A stretch of DNA of 47,718 nt from JANNMJ01 sp031397815. Lineage in GTDB: Bacteria > Bacteroidota > Bacteroidia > Cytophagales > Hymenobacteraceae. The position numbers and the translations under genes are program-made. This document shows, piece by piece, positions 28,337-37,654 of the stretch. Every line of letters starts with the position of its first letter. Position 1 is the stretch's first letter. The notes beneath the pieces are model-generated. The model saw nothing but the letters and a program-made list of their open reading frames with translations. It ran no database searches and had not been told where the DNA came from. The DNA lies in contig JANNMJ010000221.1 in NCBI GenBank assembly GCA_031397815.1, positions 1-47,718 on the forward strand, read 5' to 3'.

Positions 28337-29008
28337 ATGGCCGACCTCCGCCCCGCCCTCGCCTTTCTGCGCGCCCTGCGCGAGAACAATAGCTCAGAGT
28401 GGTTCCGCGCCAACCGCGCCACTTACGATGAAGCCCGCGCCGCGTTCGTGGCGTTCGTCCGAGACGTACACGCTGGATTGGTGGAAATTGACCCGCTCCT
28501 CCGTAACGTGGACCCGGCGCGGTCGCTGTTCCGCATTAACCGCGACGTTCGGTTCAGCCACAACAAGGCGCCTTACAAAACCAATCTCGCCGCCGCCCTC
28601 GCCCCAGCGGGCAACAAAGACCCCGGCGCCATCTATTACCTCCACTTGGAGCCTGACGGTAAATCCGGCCTAGCCGGTGGCATCTGGCAACCCCCTACCC
28701 CAGAGTTAAAGAAGATTCGGCAGGAGATCGACTTCAACGCTCCCGCCCTCCACGCCATCCTCAACGCCCCTGCGTTTGCCGAGCGTTACGGTCAATCTCT
28801 CTACTCCGGCGACGCCCTGAAACGCATCCCTACCGGCTACCCCGTCGACCACCCCGAAGCCGCATTGCTCCGGCTCAAAAGCTTCACCGTCTGGCACGGC
28901 GTACCCGATGCGCAAGTAGCATCCCCTGATTTCACGGCTGAGGCCATCAAGGCTCTGCAAGTCCTCCATCCCTTCGCCGGGTGGCTACGCGAAGCCGTTT
29001 CCAATTGA
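28337..29008 (+). CDS. DUF2461 domain protein (TIGR02453 family)
   Basis: 223 aa from ATG 28337 (MADLRPALAFLRALRENNSS). Conserved pieces of the family are visible: FLRALRENNSSEWFRANRATYDEAR at the start, RSLFRINRDVRFSHNKAPYKTNLAA at ~65-90, YYLHLEPDGKSGLAGGIWQP at ~100-118 and LLRLKSFTVWHGV near 180. Members are soluble cytoplasmic proteins of unknown function, widespread in Bacteroidota. It follows metF by 132 bp with a repeat between; whether it is read from the methionine transcript is unclear. Confidence 0.9.
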   Translation: MADLRPALAFLRALRENNSSEWFRANRATYDEARAAFVAFVRDVHAGLVEIDPLLRNVDPARSLFRINRDVRFSHNKAPYKTNLAAALAPAGNKDPGAIYYLHLEPDGKSGLAGGIWQPPTPELKKIRQEIDFNAPALHAILNAPAFAERYGQSLYSGDALKRIPTGYPVDHPEAALLRLKSFTVWHGVPDAQVASPDFTAEAIKALQVLHPFAGWLREAVSN

Positions 29009-29030
29009 AGTTTGTAGGGTAGAATGTGCG

Positions 29031-29049
29031 CGGCACCGTCTCGGTGCCG
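29031..29049. repeat. GGCACCG palindrome
   Basis: CGGCACCGTCTCGGTGCCG, identical in core to 22102-22122; 22 bp after the DUF2461 stop codon. Confidence 0.7.
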
Positions 29050-29139
29050 GTCTGACATCAGCAGCTCCCACCTTGACGCGGGGGCTGTCCCCTTGTTGGG
29101 TATTTGTAAGGCTCTTGACCTGCCGTCTTGCCGCGTAGC

Positions 29140-29199
29140 CAGCTCTGTCTCAGAGATGGTGTCAAACGGCTAATCAACGCCATCTCTGGGACAGAGCTG
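29140..29199. repeat. Long hairpin, 20-bp stem with one mismatch
   Basis: CAGCTCTGTCTCAGAGATGG (29140-29159) pairs with CCATCTCTGGGACAGAGCTG (29180-29199) around a 20-nt loop. There is no T run, so it is more likely a repeat or structured RNA than a terminator. The rest of 29009-29379 holds no gene that I recognise. Confidence 0.8.
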
Positions 29200-29301
29200 A
29201 CCACTCGCGCAGGAATGCGCCCAATGCGGGGGCAGGGTAAAAGCCCCACGCGCGATTTGTGCAGTAGGCCACCCCACCCGACCGCTTTCCCTTTAACGCC
29301 A

Positions 29302-29351
29302 TAAAACCAGAACGGCTGGCCCTTTTGCAAGGACCAGCCGTTCTGGTTTTA
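29302..29351. terminator. Bidirectional terminator downstream of the PID-CTERM gene
   Basis: TAAAACCAGAACGGCTGG (29302-29319) pairs perfectly with CCAGCCGTTCTGGTTTTA (29333-29350) around a 13-nt loop, giving A/T tails on both strands. It ends the minus-strand transcript of the small protein gene. Confidence 0.92.
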
Positions 29352-29379
29352 CTAGCTGAACGCTGTATCAGGAATGATA

Positions 29380-29565
29380 CTAGCGGCGGCGAAGCATTTT
29401 GGTACCGAGAGCAGCACCAGCCGCGAGCAGCATGCTGATACCCGCATCAAGCGGAACAGCAGCCGGCAACGGTGGACCACCCGGACCTGGCTGGGCGAAT
29501 GCCGATTGGGCACCCAGCACGAACAGCAGCGCGAGGCTACCGATCAAAAACATATTCTTTTTCAT
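29380..29565 (-). CDS. 61-aa PID-CTERM exosortase substrate
   Basis: ATG 29565 starts MKKNMFLIGSLALLFVLGAQ, a signal peptide ending SAFA (residue 24). A Pro/Gly-rich stretch QPGPGGPPLPAAV follows, then the sorting signal: PLDAGISMLLAAGAALGTKM and the basic end LRRR. This is the tripartite C-terminal pattern (short motif, hydrophobic helix, basic tail) recognised by exosortases; the motif is a variant of the P[IVL]DGG form named PID-CTERM, which pairs with exosortase XrtX. After both cuts almost nothing would remain except a short Pro/Gly peptide. The gene is between a terminator and the end of the giant adhesin gene (90 bp), and the exosortase gene is about 8 kb upstream on the same strand. 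The role of the mature peptide is unknown. Confidence 0.85.
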   Translation of the reverse strand: MKKNMFLIGSLALLFVLGAQSAFAQPGPGGPPLPAAVPLDAGISMLLAAGAALGTKMLRRR

Positions 29566-29616
29566 TGCTAATTCAAAAAGGAGTTGAAGGAAGCCAGAAC
29601 AAGCTGAGAAACAGCC

Positions 29617-29638
29617 GGCTGATCCGAGAGGACCAGCC
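29617..29638. repeat. Hairpin between the adhesin gene and the PID-CTERM gene
   Basis: GGCTGATCC pairs with GGACCAGCC (one G-U) around GAGA, giving a compact stem-loop on the minus-strand transcript 18 bp after the adhesin stop codon. No T run follows, so it may stabilise mRNA or allow partial read-through into the small gene. Confidence 0.55.
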
Positions 29639-29655
29639 GACCATTTCCGATTAGC

Positions 29656-32600
29656 TTACTGGATTACCACGCGGCGGGTTGCCGTCTGCTGACCAGCCGT
29701 CAGTTGCAGCGTGTAAACGCCTTTGCTGAGCGTGCGGGTGTTGATAGCACCGTCCACGTTGCCACCCGATACTGGCATCACTTCCGTAGCCACTACGCGG
29801 CCCAGAGCGTCAACCAAACGAGCGTTTACTGCCTTCACGTTGGCGTTCAGGGCGGTCATCCGCACTTGCAGCTCAGCGTTGTTAGCAACTGGGTTCGGGA
29901 ACACGCTCAGCTGGCCGGCGGCCAACGTCGTGAGGCCCGTCACGCGACCTGCTGGGTTGAACACCAGCGAGAAGCGCTGACCGCGGAAGTTGCGGTCCAT
30001 CGTGAAGGTGTACGTTGGGTTCTGCGTCAGATCGAAGTCCGTACCCGTCACAGCGTCACGCAGCACCACCACCGTACCAGCCGGGATGTTGAGCATTTCT
30101 ACCGTGTTGAGCTTGTACGTACCCGACACACCAACTGCCACGCCCATCGGCACGATGGTTTCAGCCGACGTCAACGAGCCGAGGCCGTTGATCGCCAGAT
30201 CCATACCACCGAGCTTGGTAAAGAGCGATGGGGTTTCGCCCGTCGACATCATTTTCGAAGCATCGTGCTCGATATCGCGACCATTGGTTGCGGTTTCGTC
30301 GAAGTACACGATGGTTTCGTCACCTTCGATGGTTTGCTTGCCGCTCTGCACGAGCGAGAGGCGCACCAAGGTGCGGGTGTCATTTGCCTGACGGTAGTGA
30401 GCTGGGCTCACGTAAGTCGTCGGACGCACGCTGTTGTCGAGCGTAACCGAACCAGGCGTGCCTGGAGCGAACGTGCGGATGAAGTAGCCCTGAGCCATTG
30501 CCAGAACACCGTTGGTCAGGGTACCTACACCAGCACCGTTACGGGTTACGTAGTTGGCGCTGTTAGGGCCCGTCGATTGCAGCACCGAGATGGAAGCTTC
30601 CATACCTGGACGCTGACCAGCCGTTACCAAATCCCAATCCATCGGCGATGGGTAAGGGTTGCCGAGCAGATGCCAGCCCGAGTTCAGGAGGCTGCCGTAG
30701 CCCAAGCCGGTTTGTGCAACCGTACCCGAGTTCAGAGCGCCCACGAAGTCTGGGTGTACGTTATCGGCAATGTAAACCGAGTAGCCTTTACCTGCTTCCA
30801 TCGGAACGCTGGTTGCGTTCGGCGAAGCATAGCCATCGCTGAAGCGTGGGCGAGCCGAGATGACACGCGACTGATCGTACTCGAAGATATTCGGGAACGG
30901 ACGTGCCGTCGTATCAGCGTTCCAAGTTGGGTTCACCTGTACTTGGTAGCTCGGCAGCGTATTCACTTGCAGGTCGCCAATCGTCGTAACGACTGGAGCC
31001 GACATGTGACGGTACGTTGGCGACGTCACCGAGATGGTTGGGTCGATGTAACGCTGTACCGTCGTGTTGCCGGTTACGTTACCACCGTCGTGCCATACCA
31101 TAGCGGTGTTGTTGGCGTTCGACACCAGACGCAGCACACGGCCGTTGGTAACCAGGTTACCTTCCAGACGCAGCACGCGGTTCACGTTTACAGCACCTGC
31201 CAGCGAAGCACCGTTCGGCCCGACGCGCAGGTTTTCGAAGGTCATCGCCGACAGCGATACGCTAGCCGTACCGGCAGCGTACACGCCCGAAGTGGCCGAC
31301 TGGTTCAGAGTGCCTTGGTTGGTCAGGCTACCGTTGCCCACCGTCAGTACCGAAGTACCGTTGATGTTCAGCGTAGCGCCTGGTGCAATCGCAACACCGA
31401 AGAAGCTCTGGCTCGAAGCCATATCAGCCGTCAAGCCGGTCGGGATGGTTACCGTGGTGCTCGACAGGATCGTGCTCAAAGCATCGCTCTGTGGGAAGAA
31501 GTTGGCAACCGTCGTTGGAACGAAAGCCGTGCTGCTGCCACCCGTGAATTTCGGACGGTCAGCCACTGCGATCCGGAAGCTGCCACCCGTAGGAGCGCCA
31601 CCGAAGCTCGACACCCGCACATACACGATGTTGATACCCGCAGCAATGCCCGTCAGCGACAGCGAAGGCTCAAGGCTCGAAGTCGAGGCCGAACCGTCAT
31701 CGTTACAGGTCAGGGCGGTCAGTGTACCTACGCAGCTGCCGGTAGGCGTGCTGAACACATCCAGAATCTGGTCCGTAGCGGCCGTACCGACTAGGCCGGC
31801 AAGCACATCGATGTAAAGGTTGCGGCTAGCCGGAACGTTTACGCGGAACCACACATCCTTACCATAAGAAGCTTGGCAAGAAGGCACTGGCAGGTCAGTC
31901 GTTGCGAACTGGTTGTTGAACTCCTGGTACACAACCGGTGCATTGATCGCGGCTACTGGCAGCGTGATCGAACCGCAGATAGCATCAAATGCTGGCGGAG
32001 CTGGCGTGATCGTGCGCGAACCAGTTGGGTTTCTCAGGGTCGAAGGATACGTGAATCCACCGATCGTGAAGTTGTTCGCCTGTACCTGCGCATCTACCGT
32101 GTTACCGGCAGTCGCCGTAGTGGCGATATCGTAGGAGAGGAAGAAGTACGAGAAGCCAATTGGCATATCCGCCACCGGGTTTACGAAGATGATATCTCCG
32201 GAACCGTTGATGGTAGCCGTACCCACGAGCGCGTCGACACCTGGCGTGAAGACGTTATCTGCCGAGAAGTAGAGTTTTGCGCCTGAGGTCTTCACATCAG
32301 CGTTGCTGATGTTCGTGGAACGGAACGTCATGTTCGTTACCGGCAACGTACCCGTAGCACCCGTCACGGAGACTTCCACCGTCAGGATGTGGTTGTTGTT
32401 CGTGCCAGCACCCACCGTGGTGGTTGGGCCTTGCAGCACGTTCGGCTGACCCGACAGCGACTTGTTACCCGTCGTGAGACAGATGTTGAAGTCGCCGTTG
32501 GTGGTACCAAAGTCCTGCGTGTTGTACACCCGCACGTAGTACGTACCGGCGGCCAGACCCGTCAGGGTCAGCGACTCAGGGAAGCTTGGGTTAGCGTCGT

Positions 32601-35600
32601 CGACGTTATCAACTTCGGTGTAGGTTGAAGTACCCGAATCGAAAGTCAACACCTGGATAGCTGGGTCGAACGTGGTGTTGTTCGTAGCGGTTGGCTCCAC
32701 CGTGATAGCACGGTTTACGGTGCCCGTCGTGGTGAACGTGTACCATACGTCGAGTGGGCTAGCAATACCACCGCTGAACGTTGGTGCTGGGCTGAGGCCC
32801 GTACCCGTCGTGGTGGTAGCGCCGAGGGTCGTACCGAGAGTCGTTACGCAACCAGCGCTAGCCGTCAGAGTGTATGGGCTAACCAAAGCTGCAGCTGGCT
32901 CATCGTTGGCTGGCGGCACGATTTCGCGCACGCAAACCGTGAATGCGCTACGCTCCGTCGTACCCGAGCTGAACACGCGGAAGTAGTAACGCGTGCCAAT
33001 GGTGAGGCCCGTCAACTCCAGCGTAGTGGAAGCACCAGCAGCACCCGAAATATCGTCACGCTCTACTACGGCGCCTGGAGCAGGTAGACCGTTGAAAGCC
33101 TCGATTACAGTCGGGAACGTCGGCGAAGTTGGCACTACCGTGATGTTCGTCGCTACCGTAGTAGCCTGGAACGAGTAGTACACGTCGTCATCTGGCGAAG
33201 TGAACCAGTTGGTCGTCGTGTTGTATGGCCCGAGGGCGCCAACCGTCGTACCGTTCGTCGTTACGCAAGTAACGCCTGGCGTCAGGTCGTAAGCAGTGCC
33301 GGCACCCGTGGTGGTTGGGTTATCGTTGCCGAGGAACGTTACCGTAGTAGCGCAGATCGTGAACGAGCCAGTGCTTGAGGTGCTGTGCACACGTACGCGG
33401 TACGTCGTACCGTTGGTTACGCTCAGCGTCAGGCTAGCCGTACCACCACCAACAGTGGCAGCAGCGCAACCCAATGAAGTCAAAGCGCCGCAGCTAGCGC
33501 CGCTGAACACTTCGATTTCAGGAACCATCGTAGCCGAACCGGTTACTGCTACCGTAGCGCCGTTGGAAGCACCCACGAAGGTGTACCATACGTCGTTGCC
33601 AGGAGCGGTCGTGTTGCAGGTACCCGTGATGCCGGTGTTACCCGAAGAGGTAGCAGCGAATACGGTACCCGAAACAGGAACTGCTGGGCAGTCAGCGACG
33701 GTAGAGCCGAGGGCTACTGCACTTGCGCACTCATCGTTAGCTGGCGGCAGTGGCAGACCGAACGCGTCGATCACGAACTGGCCGCTACCCGAACCCGTAC
33801 CCACGTTGCTCACGCGGATGAAGTACGTCGTGTTAGCTGGAGCAGGGTTGATCCCCTGTAGCGCTACCCCGCCCGCGGTCGAACCGGTTACGCAAGTACC
33901 CACTTGGGTAAGCGTGCCGGAGCAAAGCCCGTTCGAAGAAGTGAAGACTTGGATCGACGGCGTGAAGCCGTTAGAAGCACCTACCCGGAGCTGGAGGTTC
34001 GTCGAGGCCGAAGCACCCGTCGTAACAGTGAACCACACATCGTCATCGGCGTTGGTACCCGCGCAAGACGCCAGGGTTGGCGCGGTTGGAGTAGCCAAAG
34101 CCGTCGTGTAGTACGTGCAGTACTGGGTAGCTGGGGCGCTTACGTTGTTGATCGTAAGCGAAGCAGCGTTGCAAAGCTGGTCGTTGCTTGGAGCCGTAGC
34201 AGCCACAGGAGCCGTACCGGTGTAAGGAGTGCCCTGGATGAACTCATACTTCGTATCGCAAGATGGCGTGATAGCCAAGAGATCCTGCGCGGTGTTTTGG
34301 AAGTAATTGGTGTTCTCTACTTGCTGAGCAACCAGCTGGGTAGAACCCGTGCCAACCAAGCCCAACGAGTAAGAATAAGCCGGAGCGATGGTCGTACCGT
34401 TGTACGCGGTCATCGGGCCGTACCAGTACTCAATCTTGTTGTTGGTATTCGTCGCGTTCTCGTAGATCTTGATCTGGAAGGTCAGCGAAGAACCCGTGTT
34501 TGCGAAACGGCGGGTATCGTTCCATTCCAGCGTGAGTACGCGGTTTGGCGAAGTGCCCGTGATCCGGTACAGGTGGTGAGCTTCGATATCACCTTTGGTA
34601 TCGATGTTACGGTCCAAGTCTTCGTAGAACGGTGCGAGCGACTGTGGCAGGCTACCGAGCACGTTGGTGAACGCCGTAGACGTCGTGTTGAACTGCGCGT
34701 TACCGTTCGTCGACATCCGAATCGTCGTAAAGTTGGTTCCGAGGAAGTCAACCGTGAACGGAATCGTGATGGCGGCCGAAACCTGGTCATCGGCGCTCGA
34801 GAAATCGCCGGGAAGCGTACCCGAGAAGATCGCGCTTTGCGTACCCGACTGGCCAACGATCGACGTAAAGCCGGCGTTAGCCGTGCGGATCACGTTTACG
34901 TTCAGCGGCGCTGGCAGCGTCGTGAAAGAAATTGGCCCCGTGAAGATGCTGGTACCCGAGCCGCCGCAGTTGCTGCGCACGTACACTCGGTAAGCAGTCA
35001 GGCCCGACAGGCCGGTGATAGTGTAGGTGCTACCCGTCACACCCGTTTGCGAGCCGACATAGCCAGGCTCGCCAGGAGCGCCCGTTACCGGAGCGTAGGT
35101 GGCATCGCCCCACAGCACTTCTACGTTGCTGTTGCTGATGTTACGAATGAACGAGATATTAGCGCTAGTCGAACCAACTGAAGTTGTCTGCAAAGCAGAT
35201 GGGTTCGGGCAAGCTGGCGTCACTTCCCAGTTGATGTTGTCCAACTGGAATGTGGTTCCGGAACCGGAGGTTTCGTTGGCTGGCTTAATAGCCACAAACT
35301 GGTCAGAGCCAGCGTAGGAATCAAAGTTCACTACGAGGTCCTGAGCCGTCGTGCTCAATGGAATGGCGAGCTGGATAGGCGTAAACACAGCCGCTGGGCC
35401 CACACCGTTGATCGTACCAACCAGCACGCTACCGGTACCGGAGGTAATGCGGGCGCGGAAACGCAGCTGGCGTGGCAAGCCACCCAGATCGTTGAGTGGG
35501 GGCAGGATCAGTACGTTACGGTTCGAGGCGTTAGCCGTGAACGACGTTACGAGCTGCACCAGACGCGAACCGTTCAGTGCAGTAGAAGCGGTAGTACCTA

Positions 35601-36774
35601 CCGAGCCGGTACCTACTACGATCCGGTTCCAGCACGATGGCAAGAGAGTGCCCGTGGTCGCTTCAAACGTTTCGCTGATCGGCGCGCCTACTGGCGTGCA
35701 AAGCGTCGTGAAAGTGACGAAAGGAGTAGCAGCGCTGAAATCGCCGCTACCGCAGTTGGTGCGCACTTGCACATCATAGGCAGTGTTGGCAGTCAGGCTG
35801 GTAATCGTGAATGGATTACCAGCAACTGGCAACCAACCCGACAGCGTACCGCTTGGTGAGTCGCGATACTGATACTGGTAGCCGACTGGCGTACCCGACG
35901 TAGGAATGGTGTAGCTGATCGCAGCCGTCGTAATAGCCGGCGCAGCGCTCACAGCCGTTGGGGCGAAGCACGTTGGGGCCACGAACCGGAATACTACGCC
36001 GCTAGTCGGCGCAATCGTCGTCGAAACCGCCATGGTGGCGGAGTTCGTGCCACCAGCAGCCGAAGTTGCCCAACCCGCCGTAGCTGTTGTACGGTTGTTG
36101 AAATCCGTCGTCAACGTCCGAATACCAACTTGTCCGGTCGTCGATGTCGGAGCGGACATCGTGCCATAGACGAATTCGATCGAGTTATCAACTTCGGAAA
36201 GCACCACCTGGAAGTTCAGGTTCTGCGTACCCAAGAAGTTCGCCATCGCCTTCCACTGCACCGTCAGCACTTGGCTGCTGCCCGAGCCGGTCACCACATA
36301 GCTCAGCGAGCTAGTAGCGCCCGTGCCCGCCAGGTCACGCGAGAAGGGAGAAGCAACACCGTTCTGCCCCGTAAACGAAGTGCTCAAAGCTGAGCGAGTA
36401 CTCCCGGTAGGGTTAACGTTACCGAACGATATGTAACCGTTCTCGCTAATGTAGAACTGGGTATAAGTTGCCCCGTTATACACAAACGAGAAACCTGCTG
36501 GAGCGATCGCAAAAGTTGCGTCGTCCATACCCGAGCCCGAAGACGAGATCGTAGCGCCGGTAATCTCGGTGTACGTGACGGCAGCAGGCTGGCTGAACGT
36601 GTACGCCGAGGCCTGCGCCATCGCCGAACCGCCGCTGAGCAGACCTAGCGCCGCAGCTAGCACTCCGGTGCGCCACGCGTTTCGCGAACTGGCCCCCGGA
36701 GGGGCTGTAGTCCGCAGATTAGGAGACAGCGGCCGATTCCGGCCGATGACTCCTGTTCGTAGGAGTTTAAACAT
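29656..36774 (-). CDS. Giant multi-domain surface protein with T9SS type A sorting domain
   Basis: 2372 aa from ATG 36774. The N-terminus is long and basic before a signal peptide core (TGVLAAALGLLSGGSAMAQA, cut near 54). Modules: lectin- or nidogen-like beta domain (~55-265, YISENGYISFGN) with a relative at ~630-800 (RMSTNGNAQFN); FN3 domains at ~269-355 (TITSLTANTAYDVQVRTNCG) and ~520-620 (YTITGLSGLTAYRVYVRSNC); a jelly-roll segment between them; then a series of PPC-like domains starting near 865, 1010, 1150, 1289 and 1594 (ANDECASAV, DVWYTF, TYYVRVYN); a long region ~1745-2280; and a T9SS type A tail (LSVFPNPVANNAELQV, GVYTLQLTAG, RRVVIQ). Export by T9SS and an adhesive or matrix role are inferred. 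Codon choice differs from neighbours (much GTA, GTT, GCA and AAC use), as in highly expressed genes. Confidence 0.92.
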   Translation of the reverse strand: MFKLLRTGVIGRNRPLSPNLRTTAPPGASSRNAWRTGVLAAALGLLSGGSAMAQASAYTFSQPAAVTYTEITGATISSSGSGMDDATFAIAPAGFSFVYNGATYTQFYISENGYISFGNVNPTGSTRSALSTSFTGQNGVASPFSRDLAGTGATSSLSYVVTGSGSSQVLTVQWKAMANFLGTQNLNFQVVLSEVDNSIEFVYGTMSAPTSTTGQVGIRTLTTDFNNRTTATAGWATSAAGGTNSATMAVSTTIAPTSGVVFRFVAPTCFAPTAVSAAPAITTAAISYTIPTSGTPVGYQYQYRDSPSGTLSGWLPVAGNPFTITSLTANTAYDVQVRTNCGSGDFSAATPFVTFTTLCTPVGAPISETFEATTGTLLPSCWNRIVVGTGSVGTTASTALNGSRLVQLVTSFTANASNRNVLILPPLNDLGGLPRQLRFRARITSGTGSVLVGTINGVGPAAVFTPIQLAIPLSTTAQDLVVNFDSYAGSDQFVAIKPANETSGSGTTFQLDNINWEVTPACPNPSALQTTSVGSTSANISFIRNISNSNVEVLWGDATYAPVTGAPGEPGYVGSQTGVTGSTYTITGLSGLTAYRVYVRSNCGGSGTSIFTGPISFTTLPAPLNVNVIRTANAGFTSIVGQSGTQSAIFSGTLPGDFSSADDQVSAAITIPFTVDFLGTNFTTIRMSTNGNAQFNTTSTAFTNVLGSLPQSLAPFYEDLDRNIDTKGDIEAHHLYRITGTSPNRVLTLEWNDTRRFANTGSSLTFQIKIYENATNTNNKIEYWYGPMTAYNGTTIAPAYSYSLGLVGTGSTQLVAQQVENTNYFQNTAQDLLAITPSCDTKYEFIQGTPYTGTAPVAATAPSNDQLCNAASLTINNVSAPATQYCTYYTTALATPTAPTLASCAGTNADDDVWFTVTTGASASTNLQLRVGASNGFTPSIQVFTSSNGLCSGTLTQVGTCVTGSTAGGVALQGINPAPANTTYFIRVSNVGTGSGSGQFVIDAFGLPLPPANDECASAVALGSTVADCPAVPVSGTVFAATSSGNTGITGTCNTTAPGNDVWYTFVGASNGATVAVTGSATMVPEIEVFSGASCGALTSLGCAAATVGGGTASLTLSVTNGTTYRVRVHSTSSTGSFTICATTVTFLGNDNPTTTGAGTAYDLTPGVTCVTTNGTTVGALGPYNTTTNWFTSPDDDVYYSFQATTVATNITVVPTSPTFPTVIEAFNGLPAPGAVVERDDISGAAGASTTLELTGLTIGTRYYFRVFSSGTTERSAFTVCVREIVPPANDEPAAALVSPYTLTASAGCVTTLGTTLGATTTTGTGLSPAPTFSGGIASPLDVWYTFTTTGTVNRAITVEPTATNNTTFDPAIQVLTFDSGTSTYTEVDNVDDANPSFPESLTLTGLAAGTYYVRVYNTQDFGTTNGDFNICLTTGNKSLSGQPNVLQGPTTTVGAGTNNNHILTVEVSVTGATGTLPVTNMTFRSTNISNADVKTSGAKLYFSADNVFTPGVDALVGTATINGSGDIIFVNPVADMPIGFSYFFLSYDIATTATAGNTVDAQVQANNFTIGGFTYPSTLRNPTGSRTITPAPPAFDAICGSITLPVAAINAPVVYQEFNNQFATTDLPVPSCQASYGKDVWFRVNVPASRNLYIDVLAGLVGTAATDQILDVFSTPTGSCVGTLTALTCNDDGSASTSSLEPSLSLTGIAAGINIVYVRVSSFGGAPTGGSFRIAVADRPKFTGGSSTAFVPTTVANFFPQSDALSTILSSTTVTIPTGLTADMASSQSFFGVAIAPGATLNINGTSVLTVGNGSLTNQGTLNQSATSGVYAAGTASVSLSAMTFENLRVGPNGASLAGAVNVNRVLRLEGNLVTNGRVLRLVSNANNTAMVWHDGGNVTGNTTVQRYIDPTISVTSPTYRHMSAPVVTTIGDLQVNTLPSYQVQVNPTWNADTTARPFPNIFEYDQSRVISARPRFSDGYASPNATSVPMEAGKGYSVYIADNVHPDFVGALNSGTVAQTGLGYGSLLNSGWHLLGNPYPSPMDWDLVTAGQRPGMEASISVLQSTGPNSANYVTRNGAGVGTLTNGVLAMAQGYFIRTFAPGTPGSVTLDNSVRPTTYVSPAHYRQANDTRTLVRLSLVQSGKQTIEGDETIVYFDETATNGRDIEHDASKMMSTGETPSLFTKLGGMDLAINGLGSLTSAETIVPMGVAVGVSGTYKLNTVEMLNIPAGTVVVLRDAVTGTDFDLTQNPTYTFTMDRNFRGQRFSLVFNPAGRVTGLTTLAAGQLSVFPNPVANNAELQVRMTALNANVKAVNARLVDALGRVVATEVMPVSGGNVDGAINTRTLSKGVYTLQLTAGQQTATRRVVIQ

Positions 36775-37017
36775 GTACTGAAAAGGATAAAGTGGACAAA
36801 ACGGAACGACAAACCAAAAACACGTGAGGCGACTACGCCTTTCAAGACAGCAGGAAGCGGCTAGTTCGGAACGTTCCCGTTCTGAACAGCCGCAGCACGA
36901 ATATACACTTCTTTCTATCGGCAGAAAGACTCATCCAAGATTTTTTAGGAGTTAAGCCCTGTTTTGAAACCTTGTATTTTGCCGCGTGGTGTCCTCCAAG
37001 GATCTACAGCAAGCGGT

Positions 37018-37025
37018 CAAAGTTA
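37018..37025 (-). promoter_or_regulatory. Candidate promoter of the giant adhesin gene
   Basis: On the minus strand TAACTTTG fits the -7 consensus TAnnTTTG, with a TTG at 37041-37043 as a possible -33 element (15-bp gap, shorter than usual). The start would fall near 37011, giving a 5' leader of about 235 nt. The remainder of the 36775-37177 gap shows no gene. Confidence 0.6.
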
Positions 37026-37177
37026 AGAGTTTTTCCGAAACAACTACTATGCGTTACTTTTTTTTGAACATTTTTCTCGATACATCGCCCGAATCGGCAA
37101 TTGTCGTCTGAATGTTACGGGTAAGTTAAGAAAACCGCAATCGAATGCGAAGAACGCGTTTTTCGGCGGGCGGCGAG

Positions 37178-37654
37178 TTAGCGCGGAGCCAGACGGAGGG
37201 CGGCCAGCAGCAGTAAAACCGGTAAGGGAGAAAGTATGGTATCGATTAGCTCGCGGGCGGGTGGCGTGAAGGTTGCGGGCTGACCAAGCACCCGGCCGAG
37301 CACCAGTAATACGCTGATCAGGCCGAAAACTCCCGCGTACACCAGACATACCAACCACGTCTGGCGGCGGTTGGCGAGGGCTAAGTGCAGAGTCAGAATG
37401 CTCAAGCCGACATAGCTCAAGCCAAATACTATCATTGCCGGGATGTTGCGGGTGGTCAGAACGGCACCACCGACGGGCGCTGTAGCGGCCGCGGGGTTGA
37501 CGCCGGTTGGCGTTGCAACAGGGGCGGCAGTGAAAAGCTCGGTCAGCAGACCTCTCACGCGCTCATCGAAAAGGCCTAACAGCAGGAGGGCCAAGCCCAC
37601 TAACCCCAGTAACACCCATTGCCCCCGGGAGCGGGCGGTCAAAAGCTCAGCCAC
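37178..37654 (-). CDS. XrtX-associated membrane protein
   Basis: About 158 aa from GTG 37654 (MAELLTARSRGQWVLL), which overlaps the exosortase stop codon by 8 bp; a TTG at 37642 is an alternative, and the ATG at 37792 would overlap the exosortase gene by 146 bp and is less likely. Four hydrophobic segments are visible: QWVLLGLVGLALLLLGLF, IPAMIVFGLSYVGLSILTL, TWLVCLVYAGVFGLISVLLV and the C-terminal LSPLPVLLLLAALRL. Between the first and second is an Ala/Thr/Pro-rich loop. Proteins with this layout next to XrtX exosortases are known as XrtX-associated membrane proteins; their role in sorting is not defined. Overlapping genes argue for co-translation with the exosortase. Confidence 0.75.
   Translation of the reverse strand: MAELLTARSRGQWVLLGLVGLALLLLGLFDERVRGLLTELFTAAPVATPTGVNPAAATAPVGGAVLTTRNIPAMIVFGLSYVGLSILTLHLALANRRQTWLVCLVYAGVFGLISVLLVLGRVLGQPATFTPPARELIDTILSPLPVLLLLAALRLAPR

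Noticed and set aside
29704..31794. 696-aa plus-strand ORF (and 33904-35181) opposite the adhesin gene
   Set aside because: Composition is Arg/His/Ala-rich with no domain; it mirrors the codon bias of the real minus-strand gene, which has clear domains.
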